Source of the DNA: Uranotaenia lowii
Taxonomy: Eukaryota > Arthropoda > Insecta > Diptera > Culicidae
Direction: 5' to 3'
Length of the DNA: 64,000 nt
Assembly: GCF_029784155.1 (NCBI RefSeq)
Contig: NC_073692.1
Span: forward strand, 65,209,436-65,273,435
Shown here: positions 23,151-33,990 of the stretch, in pieces
How the letters are laid out: every line of letters starts with the position of its first letter
Numbering within the stretch: position 1 is the first letter of the stretch
Notes under the pieces: model-generated
Databases searched by the model: none
Seen by the model: only the letters and a program-made list of their open reading frames with translations
What the model was told of the DNA's origin: nothing
Translations under genes and position numbers: made by a program

Positions 23151-24959
23151 AAATTATTGGAGGTTATTGTTTTTAAAACATGCGGTTTTCACCCTTTTTA
23201 TAAAAAGGGGGTCAGTTGCACTTTGTTTCAAATGAAAAATGAAATGAAAACGTTTCAAAATTTAAAGCTTTTGATATATTTGTGATGTCATGACGTGTAA
23301 AGCATCAGTTACAGTAATTTTTTGTTTTATTCGAATTAAATATTATATTTTTTTGTCGAAAATGTTTTTAAAGAAAAAGCAAATGGGTGCTGCATAAATT
23401 TAGGGGTTACAAATACTAAAAAAAATCTACTAGCTGAAATTATAAAAAATATTGTTTGCATGGATGAAATTTTGAAATAAACAAACGCGTGATGCGTGAT
23501 GGTCAATCATACTCCAGCATATGGAAACCGGATGTGCAATGTGAATCTTTGATTTGCAGTTGGATGCATTTTAGCCTAAACTAGTAACTGAATTTTGAAA
23601 ATATTTATTTAAAAATATTGGTGACTGTCCGAAATATACTTTTACTGCAACAGTGTTGGTAAAGGATAATAAAAGTAATATAAAGATTGTAGGTGATATC
23701 CTTTAGCCAATCCGTCATATTGGGTAAAGTTTTTGCGGCTTCGAAAAATTTTCTACGAGAATCAAAAACTTTAAATAACTGTTTCACGATGTGAGAAACG
23801 ATGTCATAATCATTTTTTAATTATTAAATAATAACTTCATTAAATTTTATTAAAATAAAATTGATTAAGTGTTGAAGTATATAAATGTTGCATCTAACCC
23901 ATCTGTTGCTTGATGCCCCGTTTTACGGTTCTAAATATTGTTTGGTTGATTCGAATTCATTGTATATAAAAATGTTCTATGTTGTTGAAGCATTCATAAA
24001 AAGGAACGGGAATACATAATGAACATTCTACATTTAGAAATAATGGTCATATACATTTTTAATATTGACCCAAGAAACTGACCTACGCAAAATTTTAGCT
24101 CAATAGTATTTGGTTAAAAGGTGCCTCAAAAAGCTCAAAGATATGTTTGTTAGACCCTAGAAAACCACAAAAAGGGGGACCGACAGAAATCAGGAATTTC
24201 AATTTGAAGTCAAATAGCTCAAAAAGAAGTGTTTTATTTTTCGAGCACTATCCCAATCCCATCGAGTCAAATTTGTATAGTTTCTATCATTTTCAACTCA
24301 AAAAAGAAATGGTACCATTTGGTGATGGTTTTTTAATAATTCAAAATAAAACAATCGGCCGCTATTTTCCCTTTTCAAATCATTTATTCATTTCGGATAA
24401 ATATGTTTTGGAACAACAAACATCGGAACACGGATTCAAAATTACTTCGCAGGTCAATGTGGAAGAACAAAAAAAGGTCTTTCCATTTGCTGCTCCCCCG
24501 TCGTCGTCTGTTCGAGATCAATGGAAAACATTTCCCGGAAAACTCGTTCAACTGATGATTTTGGGCAGCAGTCAGTCGCCGGAAAAGGGAAACAGCTTTC
24601 TTCGTGAACCTTTCGAAGATTTTATCACGAAAGAACCCAGAGCAGCTGCCTCCTGATGAACATAAAATATTTGTACTTATTATCGGTGCTTTTATTTTCC
24701 CGGGGTCAATGAGAGGAGATTACCGCGTCACGGGACAGAGGGAAAAGCCTTTGCTTCGCTGTTCGGCTTTGATGTTTTGTTAAAAATGATCAGACGAAAC
24801 AGAATTCTCGAATCAACCCGACCATTTCGAAATGAGTGTTCGATAAACTGATTTGGGGATTGGCGCTCCTACTAGGAAGATAAATTGTGTAACGTTAGAA
24901 TCATTCTTAAATCATCCAAGGAATTTTTGTTTAGAGTGAAACGTAAGTTTACTTAAACA
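23151..24959. other. AT-rich DNA, then a short complex patch; no assignable gene
   Basis: Positions 23151-24140 are AT-rich with nothing recognised. Positions 24147-24656 hold a 169-codon plus-strand frame (starting MLDPRKPQKGG) that I do not recognise. It has no signal peptide, membrane segment or domain visible by eye, and its downstream half is less AT-rich. With no supporting context I treat it as probably not a gene. Confidence 0.35.
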
Positions 24960-24964
24960 CCAAC

Positions 24965-25075
24965 AAACAGGACTCTACTCCAATAATGGATTTTCTAGTA
25001 GGTGGAATTATCGACAAAAGATGCTATGTCAGACCGGCACCAGTAAGCTTTCATCACATTGCATTTGTCTGGAGC
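24965..25075. repeat. Dispersed repeat pair, copy 1 (CAGACCGGCAC)
   Basis: GACTCTACTCCAATAATGG, then AGGTGGAATTATCGACA and GTCAGACCGGCACCAGTAAGC, matches 35161-35260 in order and orientation with scattered substitutions. The two copies are dispersed. Neither is convincingly coding. Confidence 0.6.
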
Positions 25076-25093
25076 AGTAAGCAGGTGTGTAGT

Positions 25094-26436
25094 AAAGCTT
25101 AGTTCTTTTAGAAATGGGACAGTTACGAATGCGTGTATCTCAAAAACCGTTCGTTTGATCTTAATACTTTCTATGAAAGAAATGATGGTAATCTTATGAT
25201 AATTCATGAAAAAAATTGAAAAAAAATAATTTTCGTTTTTTGTAAGAAAAAAATCGGCTTTATTCTTGATACATCCCATCGACCGGCGCACACTTTTTCA
25301 GTCATGATATTGATCAGTTTTTCAAACTTATACTTCGTCTATTGTGTATTTTAGGTAGCTACATCCTTTTTCTTCAATTTCTGCTACTTTTCGGTCCAAT
25401 ATTTTTCTTTTTGAAGAAACTGAGGGCAGTTTAGTAGATACAGCAGAATGGAAATTAATAAAACTTAATTATTTTTGAGCCACTTGAAAGCGTTTTTAGT
25501 GGATTTTATACTGGCAAAATCTGACAATAACGAAGCAAAACCACCATGAGATTGAACTTAAAGTTTAATTGGATAGTATATATCGTAGGTTGGGAAGGGT
25601 ACATACAAGATTACGCTTTTAAGGCTTTTAAAAACAGTAAAAACCAAAGTTTTCGGTTTGAAAATGGTTGTTTTTTTTCCACAGCAGCAGAATTTTAGCT
25701 AATCATTAAATTTTATACAAAACAACCAGCAATTACATACTTGATTATGCTAGGAACCTTAACACGAGCAGACATGGTAAAGGATTCCAACGGTGGAATT
25801 GGTTTGAAATAGGGTTTTTCATAAGTTTTGTCGTCCATCAGAAATCATCTGTCGCAAGCCTCGGTACCGGCTATACAGCTTACAAAGCTTCAGAAACTAT
25901 CAAAAAATTATTGTTTGAGGTTAGATTTGAATAATTCATATCTAGACAACAATTTCAGCTTATTGGAGAAAAAAATTTGGACATTTCAGCGATCTACACT
26001 TAGTTTTTCGCTTATTCAAAATCAAAAATTCTGGTATGAGACTTGACTTCCCTGATGACCCTCAACCGTAGTTGCCGATCATGTGCTTCACTCCAATGCT
26101 TGATTTGAGCTTTGTGGGACAGTGTTTGCATACTTTTCCACAACTCACACACAGTAATTCTTTGAATAATCAACGGTTTTGTTAGGTTTCAATTTAATAA
26201 AGACGGATTTTAAAGAAAGCTGTGCAAAATACTTTTTTTCTTTTTCTCTTGCATCGTAAATATCTCAAAAACGCGTATATTTTAAATTTTGACAAAAATA
26301 GGTCTGGAAGTACTTTTCACAGGCAGAAAAATGCTGTCAAAATTTTGAATGTCCGATCACTAGTAAAAAAGTTATTAGCAAAAGAAAGTGTCCCATTTCT
26401 AAAAGAACTAAGCTTTAGAAAACAGTTTCTCGTTTC
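25094..26436. repeat. AT-rich block bounded by an inverted 28-bp phrase
   Basis: AAGCTTAGTTCTTTTAGAAA (from about 25096) and its complement TTTCTAAAAGAACTAAGCTT (26397-26416) bracket about 1.3 kb of AT-rich DNA. In translation both give PFLKELSF, which explains short frames found on each side. Whether these are ends of one element or two copies of a dispersed repeat is undecided. No gene is seen inside. Confidence 0.45.
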
Positions 26437-27390
26437 CCATTCTCATCCCATTCCTATCCCATTCCCATCAAATTTTTATCCATTCCTATTCCAATCCCAT
26501 TCCATTCCCATTCCATTCCCATTCCATTCCCGTTCCATTCCCATTCCATTCCCATTCCATTCCCATTCCATTCCCATTCCATTCCCATTCCATTCCCATT
26601 CCATTCCCATTCCATTCCCATTCCATTCCCATTCCATTCCCATTCCATTCCCATTCCATTCCCATTCCATTCCCATTCCATTCCCATTCCATTCCCATTC
26701 CATTCCCATTCCATTCCCATTCCATTCCCATTCCATTCCCATTCCATTCCCATTCCATTCCCATTCCATTCCCATTCCATTCCCATTCCATTCCCATTCC
26801 ATTCCCATTCCATTCCCATTCCATTCCCATTCCATTCCCATTCCATTCCCATTCCATTCCCATTCCATTCCCATTCCATTCCATTCCCATTCCATTCCCA
26901 TTCCATTCCCATTCCATTCCCATTCCATTCCCATTCCATTCCCATTCCATTCCCATTCCATTCCCATTCCATTCCCATTCCATTCCCATTCCATTCCCAT
27001 TCCATTCCCATTCCATTCCCATTCCATTCCCATTCCATTCCCATTCCATTCCCATTCCATTCCCATTCCATTCCCATTCCATTCCCATTCCATTCCCATT
27101 CCATTCCCATTCCATTCCCATTCCATTCCCATTCCATTCCCATTCCATTCCAATTCCATTCCCATTCCATTCCCATTCCATTCCCATTCCATTCCCATTC
27201 CATTCCCATTCCATTCCCATTCCATTCCCATTCCATTCCAATTCCATTCCCATTCCATTCCCATTCCATTCCCATTCCATTCCCATTCCATTCCCATTCC
27301 ATTCCCATTCCATTCCCATTCCATTCCCATTCCATTCCCATTCCATTCCCATTCCATTCCCATTCCATTCCCATTCCATTCCCATCCCCC
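26437..27390. repeat. 11-bp satellite array (CATTCCCATTC)n
   Basis: About eighty head-to-tail copies of CATTCCCATTC, itself CATTC plus CCATTC. The core is nearly uniform from about 26493 to 27385. Variants are few: a missing CCATTC-like half near 26880, and a CCAATTCC variant at about 27150 and again at about 27238. The left margin is degenerate (CCTATCC, TTTTTATCC). Because the unit has no stop in any register and 11 is not a multiple of 3, all three forward frames encode HSHSIPIPFPF repeats and all three reverse frames encode WNGNGMGMEWE repeats. The long frames here are therefore artefacts of the repeat, not genes. Confidence 0.97.
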
Positions 27391-27407
27391 TTCTCATCTT
27401 CGTTTGC

Positions 27408-27500
27408 TAACTGACTCAGTTGGTGCACTGGTTAAGTTATCGGACTGGCAAGTCGAAATACGAATGTTACGTTGGATTCGATTCTCACTAAATTTTTTTT
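27408..27500 (+). repeat. tRNA-like pol III promoter sequence beside the satellite
   Basis: TGACTCAGTTGG (27412-27423) fits box A with one deviation, and GGATTCGATTC (27474-27484) fits box B with one deviation. A run of T follows (27493-27503), as in a pol III terminator. The sequence resembles a tRNA-derived SINE head different from the one at 4206. It starts about 18 bp after the satellite ends. It is too diverged for me to call a functional tRNA gene. Confidence 0.5.
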
Positions 27501-27503
27501 TTT

Positions 27504-29332
27504 GATAAACCATCCAATAGCTTGAAATCCTATAAAATGTTATCTTGTTTCGTTCGCATTTTGCTTGGGACCTCGAATCTTTTTAACGCAATTCTGGCTT
27601 AGAGTTAGCGCCGAGTTGCATTGAAATATTACAACCTCATCTTTGGGTGTACAAGTCTCTAAACATTTTTTGGGTGTAGGATTTCTTCTGACTCCAATTT
27701 GAGGGATTCAATATTTTGAAAATGAACAAAAATGATAGCTTCCCAGTTACTGGACTAATATTAAGAAAGTTTTATTGATAATTTTGATACTTAGAATTAA
27801 ATTTCTATACATTATTTTAAAAATTTACTACTTATTGGGTACTTTCAACTAAGCTCCTGAACAAACTGAAGATTTATACCTGTTGGTTCATATAACAAAT
27901 GAATAGAAAAAAAAACTCAGAGTGTCGCCAACCTTGTCACAATTCTTGGAGAATGTTTTGAAGCAAGGAAAAAACATAACCGAAAAGCTCTCGGCATCCA
28001 TCCAGAAGTAAAACCTTTTAAGCTTATCTGTTTTGACCTGACGACTCATCAAAAATGCTTTGCGATTATGATGATGATGAAGATGGAGATATGAAATTCC
28101 CTGTTGCTCCATCAAGCCAGCTACTCCGAATTGCGGTCTGGGAAAAACAAGGCGCCCGCCCTTAGCTGCCGAGTGAAACTGGCGCATCTGTTTTGATGCT
28201 TCGAAACGACAAAAAAAAAACTATTAAAATGGTCAGCTATCATGTTCGGTCCAGGACCGTGCGGCTTCCAGCTGGGAAAAAGATATCGTGAATCCATGAC
28301 GGAGATAAAACTCAGTGGGATGAAAATTATGCCCACGAAAAGCTGCTTACAGGAGCGAAATATTCCGTCGTTGCCTTATACCATCCCGAGGAGATCGTCG
28401 TTGTACTTTTCGGATGATAAGAGATTTTCCTTCTTAAATCTTTCAATCCAACAAGTTTTTTTTGCTCGTATTAGAAGTTTTTTTTTCCGAAAATAGCACC
28501 GAGAACCCTCGTCACTGGTTCAATGAACTAATCTCATCAAATGACAACATGCGGAAAAGAGTCAATTTTTTGATGTTGTCATTTAAAAAAAAAAAGTATT
28601 TAATGACTTTTCTCAAATTGAAGACTTTGAAAATGTTTTATTTCTTAATTTCTTCGAGGAAATTTACTGTGCCGTCAAATTTCACGATGCCAATTTCATC
28701 CTACTTTCCACCCCATCAGAGTCGAATATTATCAGTGAACTTTCTGTCCTGGATCAAAACGCATCTCGTTCTCTCATTTATACATGATTAGCCCTATAAT
28801 GGACCTTTTTTTTTTGTTTCTGCTAGATGAGTGTCTGGATCCACTCCAAGTGATTATAGAAGTTTCCATGTTAAAGGAATGCTTTTATTGGAAAAGTTTT
28901 GCCATTTTTGATTAAGCTTCCCAAACCCTGGTCCAACCGATTTGGCTGATGCTTCAGACCAACTTCAACGCATTCAGGGAAGATTTCCTTCAACCGTCAA
29001 AAGAAAAATTGATCTTTACGAGCATTCATGGCATTTGCTCACTAATTACTGTAGCAAATTGGTTTCGGAAAGTAGAAAGCGGTGTTTTGGTTGCATAAGT
29101 ATACCAATAAGAGCGTATGGGGTGAAAGTTTTGCTTTTGGTTGATTATACAAAAATGCATTTTTCATATTGATCTTTTAAAAAAAATTCCTCAGTCAGAT
29201 GCAAGCTGATATCTGAGTTCTGTATGAGGAGAACATCAGCCAGAAGGGATTTGATTTCCTGTCGTTCTGCAGTATGCATTAAGGAATGCGATTTTGGCTC
29301 AAATAACATGAAAATTGGCAAGTGAAACCCGC
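27504..29332. other. Unassigned intergenic DNA
   Basis: Mostly AT-rich. Positions 27950-28420 are more complex, with short frames on both strands (99 and 71 codons minus, 84 codons plus), none recognisable. No terminal repeats are seen. Confidence 0.35.
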
Positions 29333-29345
29333 AAACCTCCATGAT

Positions 29346-29587
29346 TTTTTTTTTTAAATATGTCTTTATTTGTATCAAATCATCATTACACTTATATTAC
29401 ATTATTGCATTAAAATAGGTGTTCAGCTCAATAATGAACTGTTCATAGTTCTATAAGTAACTAGATTATAAAAATTTATTTATAAGATTTTAATTTGCTG
29501 AGCGCAATCAAGTTTTTAATGTAGGAGAACATCCTGTAATAGCAAAAATATTTTATACTTAAAACTAAACACTATCTTAAAATTAAA
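29346..29587 (-). other. LINE 3' untranslated region
   Basis: About 240 bp between the ORF2 stop and the A tail, with an AATAAA-like polyadenylation signal 10-20 bp before the tail. AT-rich and without further structure by eye. Confidence 0.75.
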
Positions 29588-32245
29588 CTAAACATAAAGA
29601 GAACGAATCTCTGCGATGGAAGACTGCATCGATTTGCCTCTGAAGTTGGAGATGATTTTGTTGGCCATCTCTTCGATCGATTCAATGCCCGCAATCCGAT
29701 GAAGATCTTCGGTGCTGTGCCAAGGTGGAAGCCGCAAAATCATTTTCAGAACCTTGTTCTGAATCCTCTGGATGGCTTTCTTCCTCGTCGCGCAGCAGCC
29801 AGACCAAATCGGAACTGCATACATTATCGCTGGTCGAAACACTTGTTTGTAGATAAGTAACTTATTTCGCAGACACAACTTGGATTTCCTGTTGATGAGA
29901 GAATAAAGAGATTTAGTATATTTATTACACTTAGATTGAATATCTTCAATGTGATTTTTAAAAGTAAGATTCCGATCAAGTGTAAGTCCCAAGTACTTAA
30001 CGTGATCAGACCATTCTAATGAAACCCCATTAAAAGTTATGGAATGATTTTCATTAGGTTTTAAAAAATTTGCTCTTGGCTTATGGGGAAATAAAATAAG
30101 TTGAGTTTTGGAAGCGTTAGGAGAAATTTTCCACATTTTCAAGTAATTCAAAAAGGAATTTAAATTTTGTTGCAATCTACTGCGTACCACTCGTAAATTT
30201 CGACCTTTGGCTGAAAGCAAAGTGTCATCAGCAAATAATCTTCTACCTTTTCCTTCTGGTACATCAGGAAGATCAGAAGTAAAAATATTATATAAAATTG
30301 GCCCAAGTATACTACCCTGAGGGACACCAGCTCTAATGGGTGTCCTTTCAGAGCATGAATTTTGATAGCTTACTTGTAAGGTTCGGCTAGTCAAATAATT
30401 TTGAATAATTTTGGTGAGATATACAGGAAAATCAAATCGAGCTAATTTAGCTACTAAACCTTTGTGCCAAACACTGTCAAAAGCTTTTTCAATATCAAGA
30501 AGAGCAACACCAGTTGAATAACCTTCAGATTTGCTAGCGTTAATCATATTAGTTACACTCAAAAGTTGATGTGTAGTAGAATGTCCATGACGAAAACCAA
30601 ATTGTTCATCAGAGAAAATAGAATTCTGATTAATGTGAATCATCATTCTATTCAAAATAACTCTCTCAAATAGTTTACTTAAAGAAGTAAGCAAACTAAT
30701 TGGTCGATAACTTGAAGGCTCTGAAGCACTTTTTCCAGGTTTCAAAATTGGAGTTATTTTGGCATTTTTCCATTTATTGGGAAAATAAGCCAAATGAAAA
30801 CATTTGTTGAAGATTTTAACTAAAAAATTTAAAGTGCTTTCAGGCAACTTTTTAATAAGAATATAGAAAATCCCATCTTCCCCTGGAGCTTTCATATTTT
30901 TAAATTTTTTGAAAATCAATTTAAGTTCATCAATATTTGTCTCACAAGAACTTTCAAACACATTTTGCTTGGAAAGAATATCATCAAATTCTAGGGAAAT
31001 TTGAGCATCAATTGGACTTACAACGTTTAAATTAAAATCATGAGCAGACTCAAATTGTTGGGCTAATTTTTGAGCCTTTTCTGAATTAGTTAAAAGAGGT
31101 TTATCCCCATCTTTCAAAGTAGGAATTGGCTTCTGGGGCTTTTTCAAAATTTTAGTTAATTTCCAAAATGGCTTTGAGTAGGGTTTTATATCCTCTACTG
31201 CTTTAGCAAAATTTTCATTACGAATGAAATTTAAACGACGTTTGATCTCCTTTTGAAGGTCGCAATAAATTAATTTCAAATAAGGATCCCTAGTACGTTG
31301 ATATTGGCGTCGACGAATGTTTTTCAGTCGTATCAAAAACTGAAGATCATCATCAATTAAAGGTTGATTAAATTTATGTTTAACTTTAGGTATTGAAGCG
31401 GCTCTAGCATTGACTATTGAAGTTGTCAAATTTTCTACAGCCAAATCAATATCTTCTATTGAATTCAATGGAACGTTTACATCTAAATTACGTTAAATAA
31501 AATTCATATATCGCTCCCAGTTAGCCTTTTGAAAATTAAAAGTTGATTTTAAAGGGTTTTCAATGGGACTTTGGGATAAAAAAAATGTTACTGGAAGGTG
31601 GTCTGAATCGAGGTCCGCATGAGTAACTAATTGACTACAATGCTCGCCTAAATCCGTTAGAACCAAATCAATTGTGGAGGGATTTCTAATTGAAGAAAAA
31701 CAAGTATGTCCATTAGGATATTCAACAGTATAATAACCTGCAGAGCAGTCATTAAACAAAATATTCCCATTTGAATTTGATGAAATATTATTCCAAGATC
31801 GGTGTTTTGCATTAAAGTCACCAATAATAAAAAATTTAGATTTATTTCTAGTGAGTTTTTGTAAATCTCCCTTCAAAAAAATTTTCTGTTCACCGCTACA
31901 TTGGAAAGGCAAATATGCGGCAACAATTATAATTTTCCCCATAGAAGTTTCTAATTCAATTCCAATTGTTTCTAAGACTTTTGTATTGAAAGAAGGAAGA
32001 AGTCTAAATTTGAGACGACTATTGATGACAATAGCTACACCCCCACCTTGTCGATCAAGTCGATCATTTCGTAAAATTTTAAAGAAAGCATTGCTTTTCA
32101 AGTTATTGTCTGGCTTTAAAAAAGTTTCAGTGATGGCAGCAATATGTATGTTTTGAGTTTTCAAAAATAAAAAGAATTCATCTTGGTTAGCCAGCAAAGA
32201 TCTAGCATTCCAATTCATAATATTTAAACATCTATTTGGATCCAT
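29588..32245 (-). pseudogene. LINE ORF2: AP endonuclease + reverse transcriptase, one nonsense codon
   Basis: One continuous frame runs from ATG 32245 (MDPNRCLNIMNWNARSLL) to the stop at 29588, broken only by TAA at 31493-31495 (codon 251). Before it lies an apurinic-like endonuclease with NWNARSLL, ITETFL, GDFNAKH and SDHLPV. After it lies a reverse transcriptase with GVPQGSILGP and the catalytic FADD at codons 671-674, then a C-terminal region with WSGCCATRKK. The endonuclease nicks target DNA and the reverse transcriptase primes on the nick. The stop falls between the two domains, so both domains are individually intact. ORF2 starts inside the end of ORF1 and would need reinitiation or similar coupling. 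Family assignment to the Jockey clade is by motif and layout. Confidence 0.93.
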
Positions 32246-33665
32246 GAGGGAATCGTAAAGTCATAATAATTTTGTTAGCATAATTAAAAGAAGTTTGGAA
32301 AGCTTCAAACATTGAATTTGCTTTCAACATAAGTTGCATCATTTCCATTAAATTTTGATGCAAAAATTTTAATTTTTCCTCAGTAATCTCACCCAAATCA
32401 ACAAAATTGTTAGGATCAGAAAATGAAGGAGAAGAACAAGTATTTGAATTTCGGGGATTTTCCCAAGCCTTCTCATGAACGTTGAGACTTGGTTTTTTCC
32501 CATTTTTATTAGTTAAACCTGAAGAGGGAAACCCATTTTCAACCACCTCTGAGAACGATAAACAACGAGTCTGGGGCGCAGATTCAGTCCAGGTAACATT
32601 AAAATCACTTCGGGTATTACCCAGCCGTGATTCCAATGTAAGCCGAGGCTGACTGCGAACAGGCAGGTTGTTTGCCGGTCTGACGTGTGTAGACGAAAAA
32701 GAAGAAGGAGGAGAAGAAACTTTTCTGGAAACTTTGGGGTTTTTCCTAGAAGCAACAATTTTTGCCCTGATGGGACAATCTAGCGAATTCGAGGAGTGAT
32801 TACCTGCGCAATTCGCACACTTAAAAAATTCTGTTTTTGGCTTATCACCACCAAAAAGGCATTTAGATTTTTCATGATCGAATGAGCCGCAAAACATGCA
32901 TCTGGCATTCATTCTACAATTTTTAGTGCCATGACAAAAAGCTTGACAACGACGACATTGCGTAATGTTTTGTAAAAAATTGGTAGAAGATTTACGAAAA
33001 GGTTCGAATTTGACTCGACAATGAAACATAAGACGAGCCTTTTCAAGAATTTGCAAATTATTAACCTGATCCTTTTTAAAATGGATCAAATAAAGTTCAG
33101 GAGCAAAACCAACACTACTGGTATTATTCGTGTTGGTTCTTTTCCTCATTTGAATTACTTGAATTGGAGAAAAACCTAACAAAGAATTTAATTCAGCTGT
33201 GATCTCATCCGGTGTCTGATCGCCAGTGAGACCACGAAGTACAACTTTAAAAGGACGATCACTTCTAGCGTCGTACGTAAAAAATTGGTGTTTTTTATTA
33301 TTCAAATAATTTAAAACCTTTTGAAAATCATTAAAAGATTCCGCCAATATACGAGCAGTTCCCCTTTGACCGATCTGAAGAGAAATCTTCACATCCTTGA
33401 CGGAAGTGACGATTTCTTTTCGAAAGGCATTGAAGTCAGGAATCGTGACCGTTATTGGTGGAATCTTTTCGTTTTTAAGAGTATAAGAAGAAGAAGAAGG
33501 TTTCTTAGTACTCTTATCAGAATTAAATATGAATATTTCCTTAGCACCGATGTTATGAAGGACATCGAATGAATTGGAAATTTCAACTTTTTTGGCAGAT
33601 GGCCCTGGATTAGGTTCAGCAATCCGTTTTCTTCCGGCCCTTGAGCCGGCCGAAGACTTCCCCAT
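32232..33665 (-). CDS. LINE ORF1: Gag-like RNA-binding protein
   Basis: Start chosen at ATG 33665 (MGKSSAGSRAGRKRIAEPNP), giving 477 residues. The frame stays open upstream to 33854, but that part codes for an unlikely hydrophobic stretch and begins inside the target duplication. A basic N-terminus and a central RNA-binding region precede three consecutive CCHC-type zinc knuckles (CRRCQAFCHGTKNC, CMFCGSFDHEKSKC, CANCAGNHSSNSLDC), then a low-complexity serine/proline region. The product would coat LINE RNA. The frame is intact and ends at TAG 32232-32234, 14 nt inside ORF2. Confidence 0.92.
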   Translation of the reverse strand: MGKSSAGSRAGRKRIAEPNPGPSAKKVEISNSFDVLHNIGAKEIFIFNSDKSTKKPSSSSYTLKNEKIPPITVTIPDFNAFRKEIVTSVKDVKISLQIGQRGTARILAESFNDFQKVLNYLNNKKHQFFTYDARSDRPFKVVLRGLTGDQTPDEITAELNSLLGFSPIQVIQMRKRTNTNNTSSVGFAPELYLIHFKKDQVNNLQILEKARLMFHCRVKFEPFRKSSTNFLQNITQCRRCQAFCHGTKNCRMNARCMFCGSFDHEKSKCLFGGDKPKTEFFKCANCAGNHSSNSLDCPIRAKIVASRKNPKVSRKVSSPPSSFSSTHVRPANNLPVRSQPRLTLESRLGNTRSDFNVTWTESAPQTRCLSFSEVVENGFPSSGLTNKNGKKPSLNVHEKAWENPRNSNTCSSPSFSDPNNFVDLGEITEEKLKFLHQNLMEMMQLMLKANSMFEAFQTSFNYANKIIMTLRFPHGSK

Positions 33666-33882
33666 GCTGGAAAGAAAAGAGAAAATATGAATAAAAGAAA
33701 ATGAAAATAATTTTAGCACTGAAAAGTGCTGAATGAAATACAGGTAAGGAAAAAATAAATAATGTAAAATGTTCCTGCAGGTACACAGCAACGATACGAT
33801 GCTCCGGCGTACGTGTTGACGGCTCAACGGTACAGATGGAAGTGAAACCTCCATGATGGTGTTCCTTTGGGGCTCGTGTTGT

Positions 33883-33978
33883 GATATAGCTCAGATGGCA
33901 AGCCAGTTGCCTCTTGAGCCGATGTTCGTGAATTCGAGCCCAAGAGTAAACATAGAACACAGTTGTACCGAATAAGTT
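33883..33978 (+). repeat. tRNA-derived SINE, copy 2
   Basis: Box A TAGCTCAGATGG (33887-33898) and box B-like ATTCGAGCC (33932-33940) are embedded in sequence matching the 4206-4339 SINE through CAAGAGTAAACATAGAACAC and AGTTGTACCG. There is no A tail or clear duplication, so it is older. The LINE's 5' target duplication ends only 25 bp before it. Confidence 0.8.
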
Positions 33979-33990
33979 ATCTATAACTGT

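Larger units (their letters stand above)
29346..33844 (-). mobile_element. Jockey-type LINE, almost full length
   Basis: A minus-strand non-LTR retrotransposon of about 4.5 kb is flanked by the 13-bp direct repeat AAACCTCCATGAT (29333-29345 and 33845-33857). The 3' end is an A tract (T run at 29346-29355) preceded by AATAAA (complement at 29365-29370). It encodes a zinc-knuckle ORF1 and an endonuclease/reverse transcriptase ORF2 that overlap by 14 nt, the Jockey-clade layout. There is about 180 bp of leader upstream of the ORF1 ATG. The only coding defect I can see is one in-frame stop in ORF2. It is inserted immediately upstream of a SINE copy. Confidence 0.95.

Noticed and set aside
24147..24656. 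169-codon plus-strand frame as a host gene
   Set aside because: No recognisable motif, no neighbouring exon, and lysine/phenylalanine-rich composition expected from AT-rich DNA in its first half.
26437..27390. CRISPR array or telomeric repeat
   Set aside because: No unique spacers, the unit is 11 bp, it is internal, and the organism appears to be an insect; telomere units such as TTAGG are absent.
26222..27505. 427-codon frame with HSHSIPIPFPF repeats, and three overlapping reverse frames of about 300 codons
   Set aside because: They are produced by the stop-free 11-bp satellite in every register; no start context, domain or codon bias supports a gene.
33666..33854. N-terminal 63-residue extension of LINE ORF1
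   Set aside because: The upstream ATG lies in the target-site duplication outside the element, and the extension is an unlikely hydrophobic stretch; ATG 33665 is preferred.
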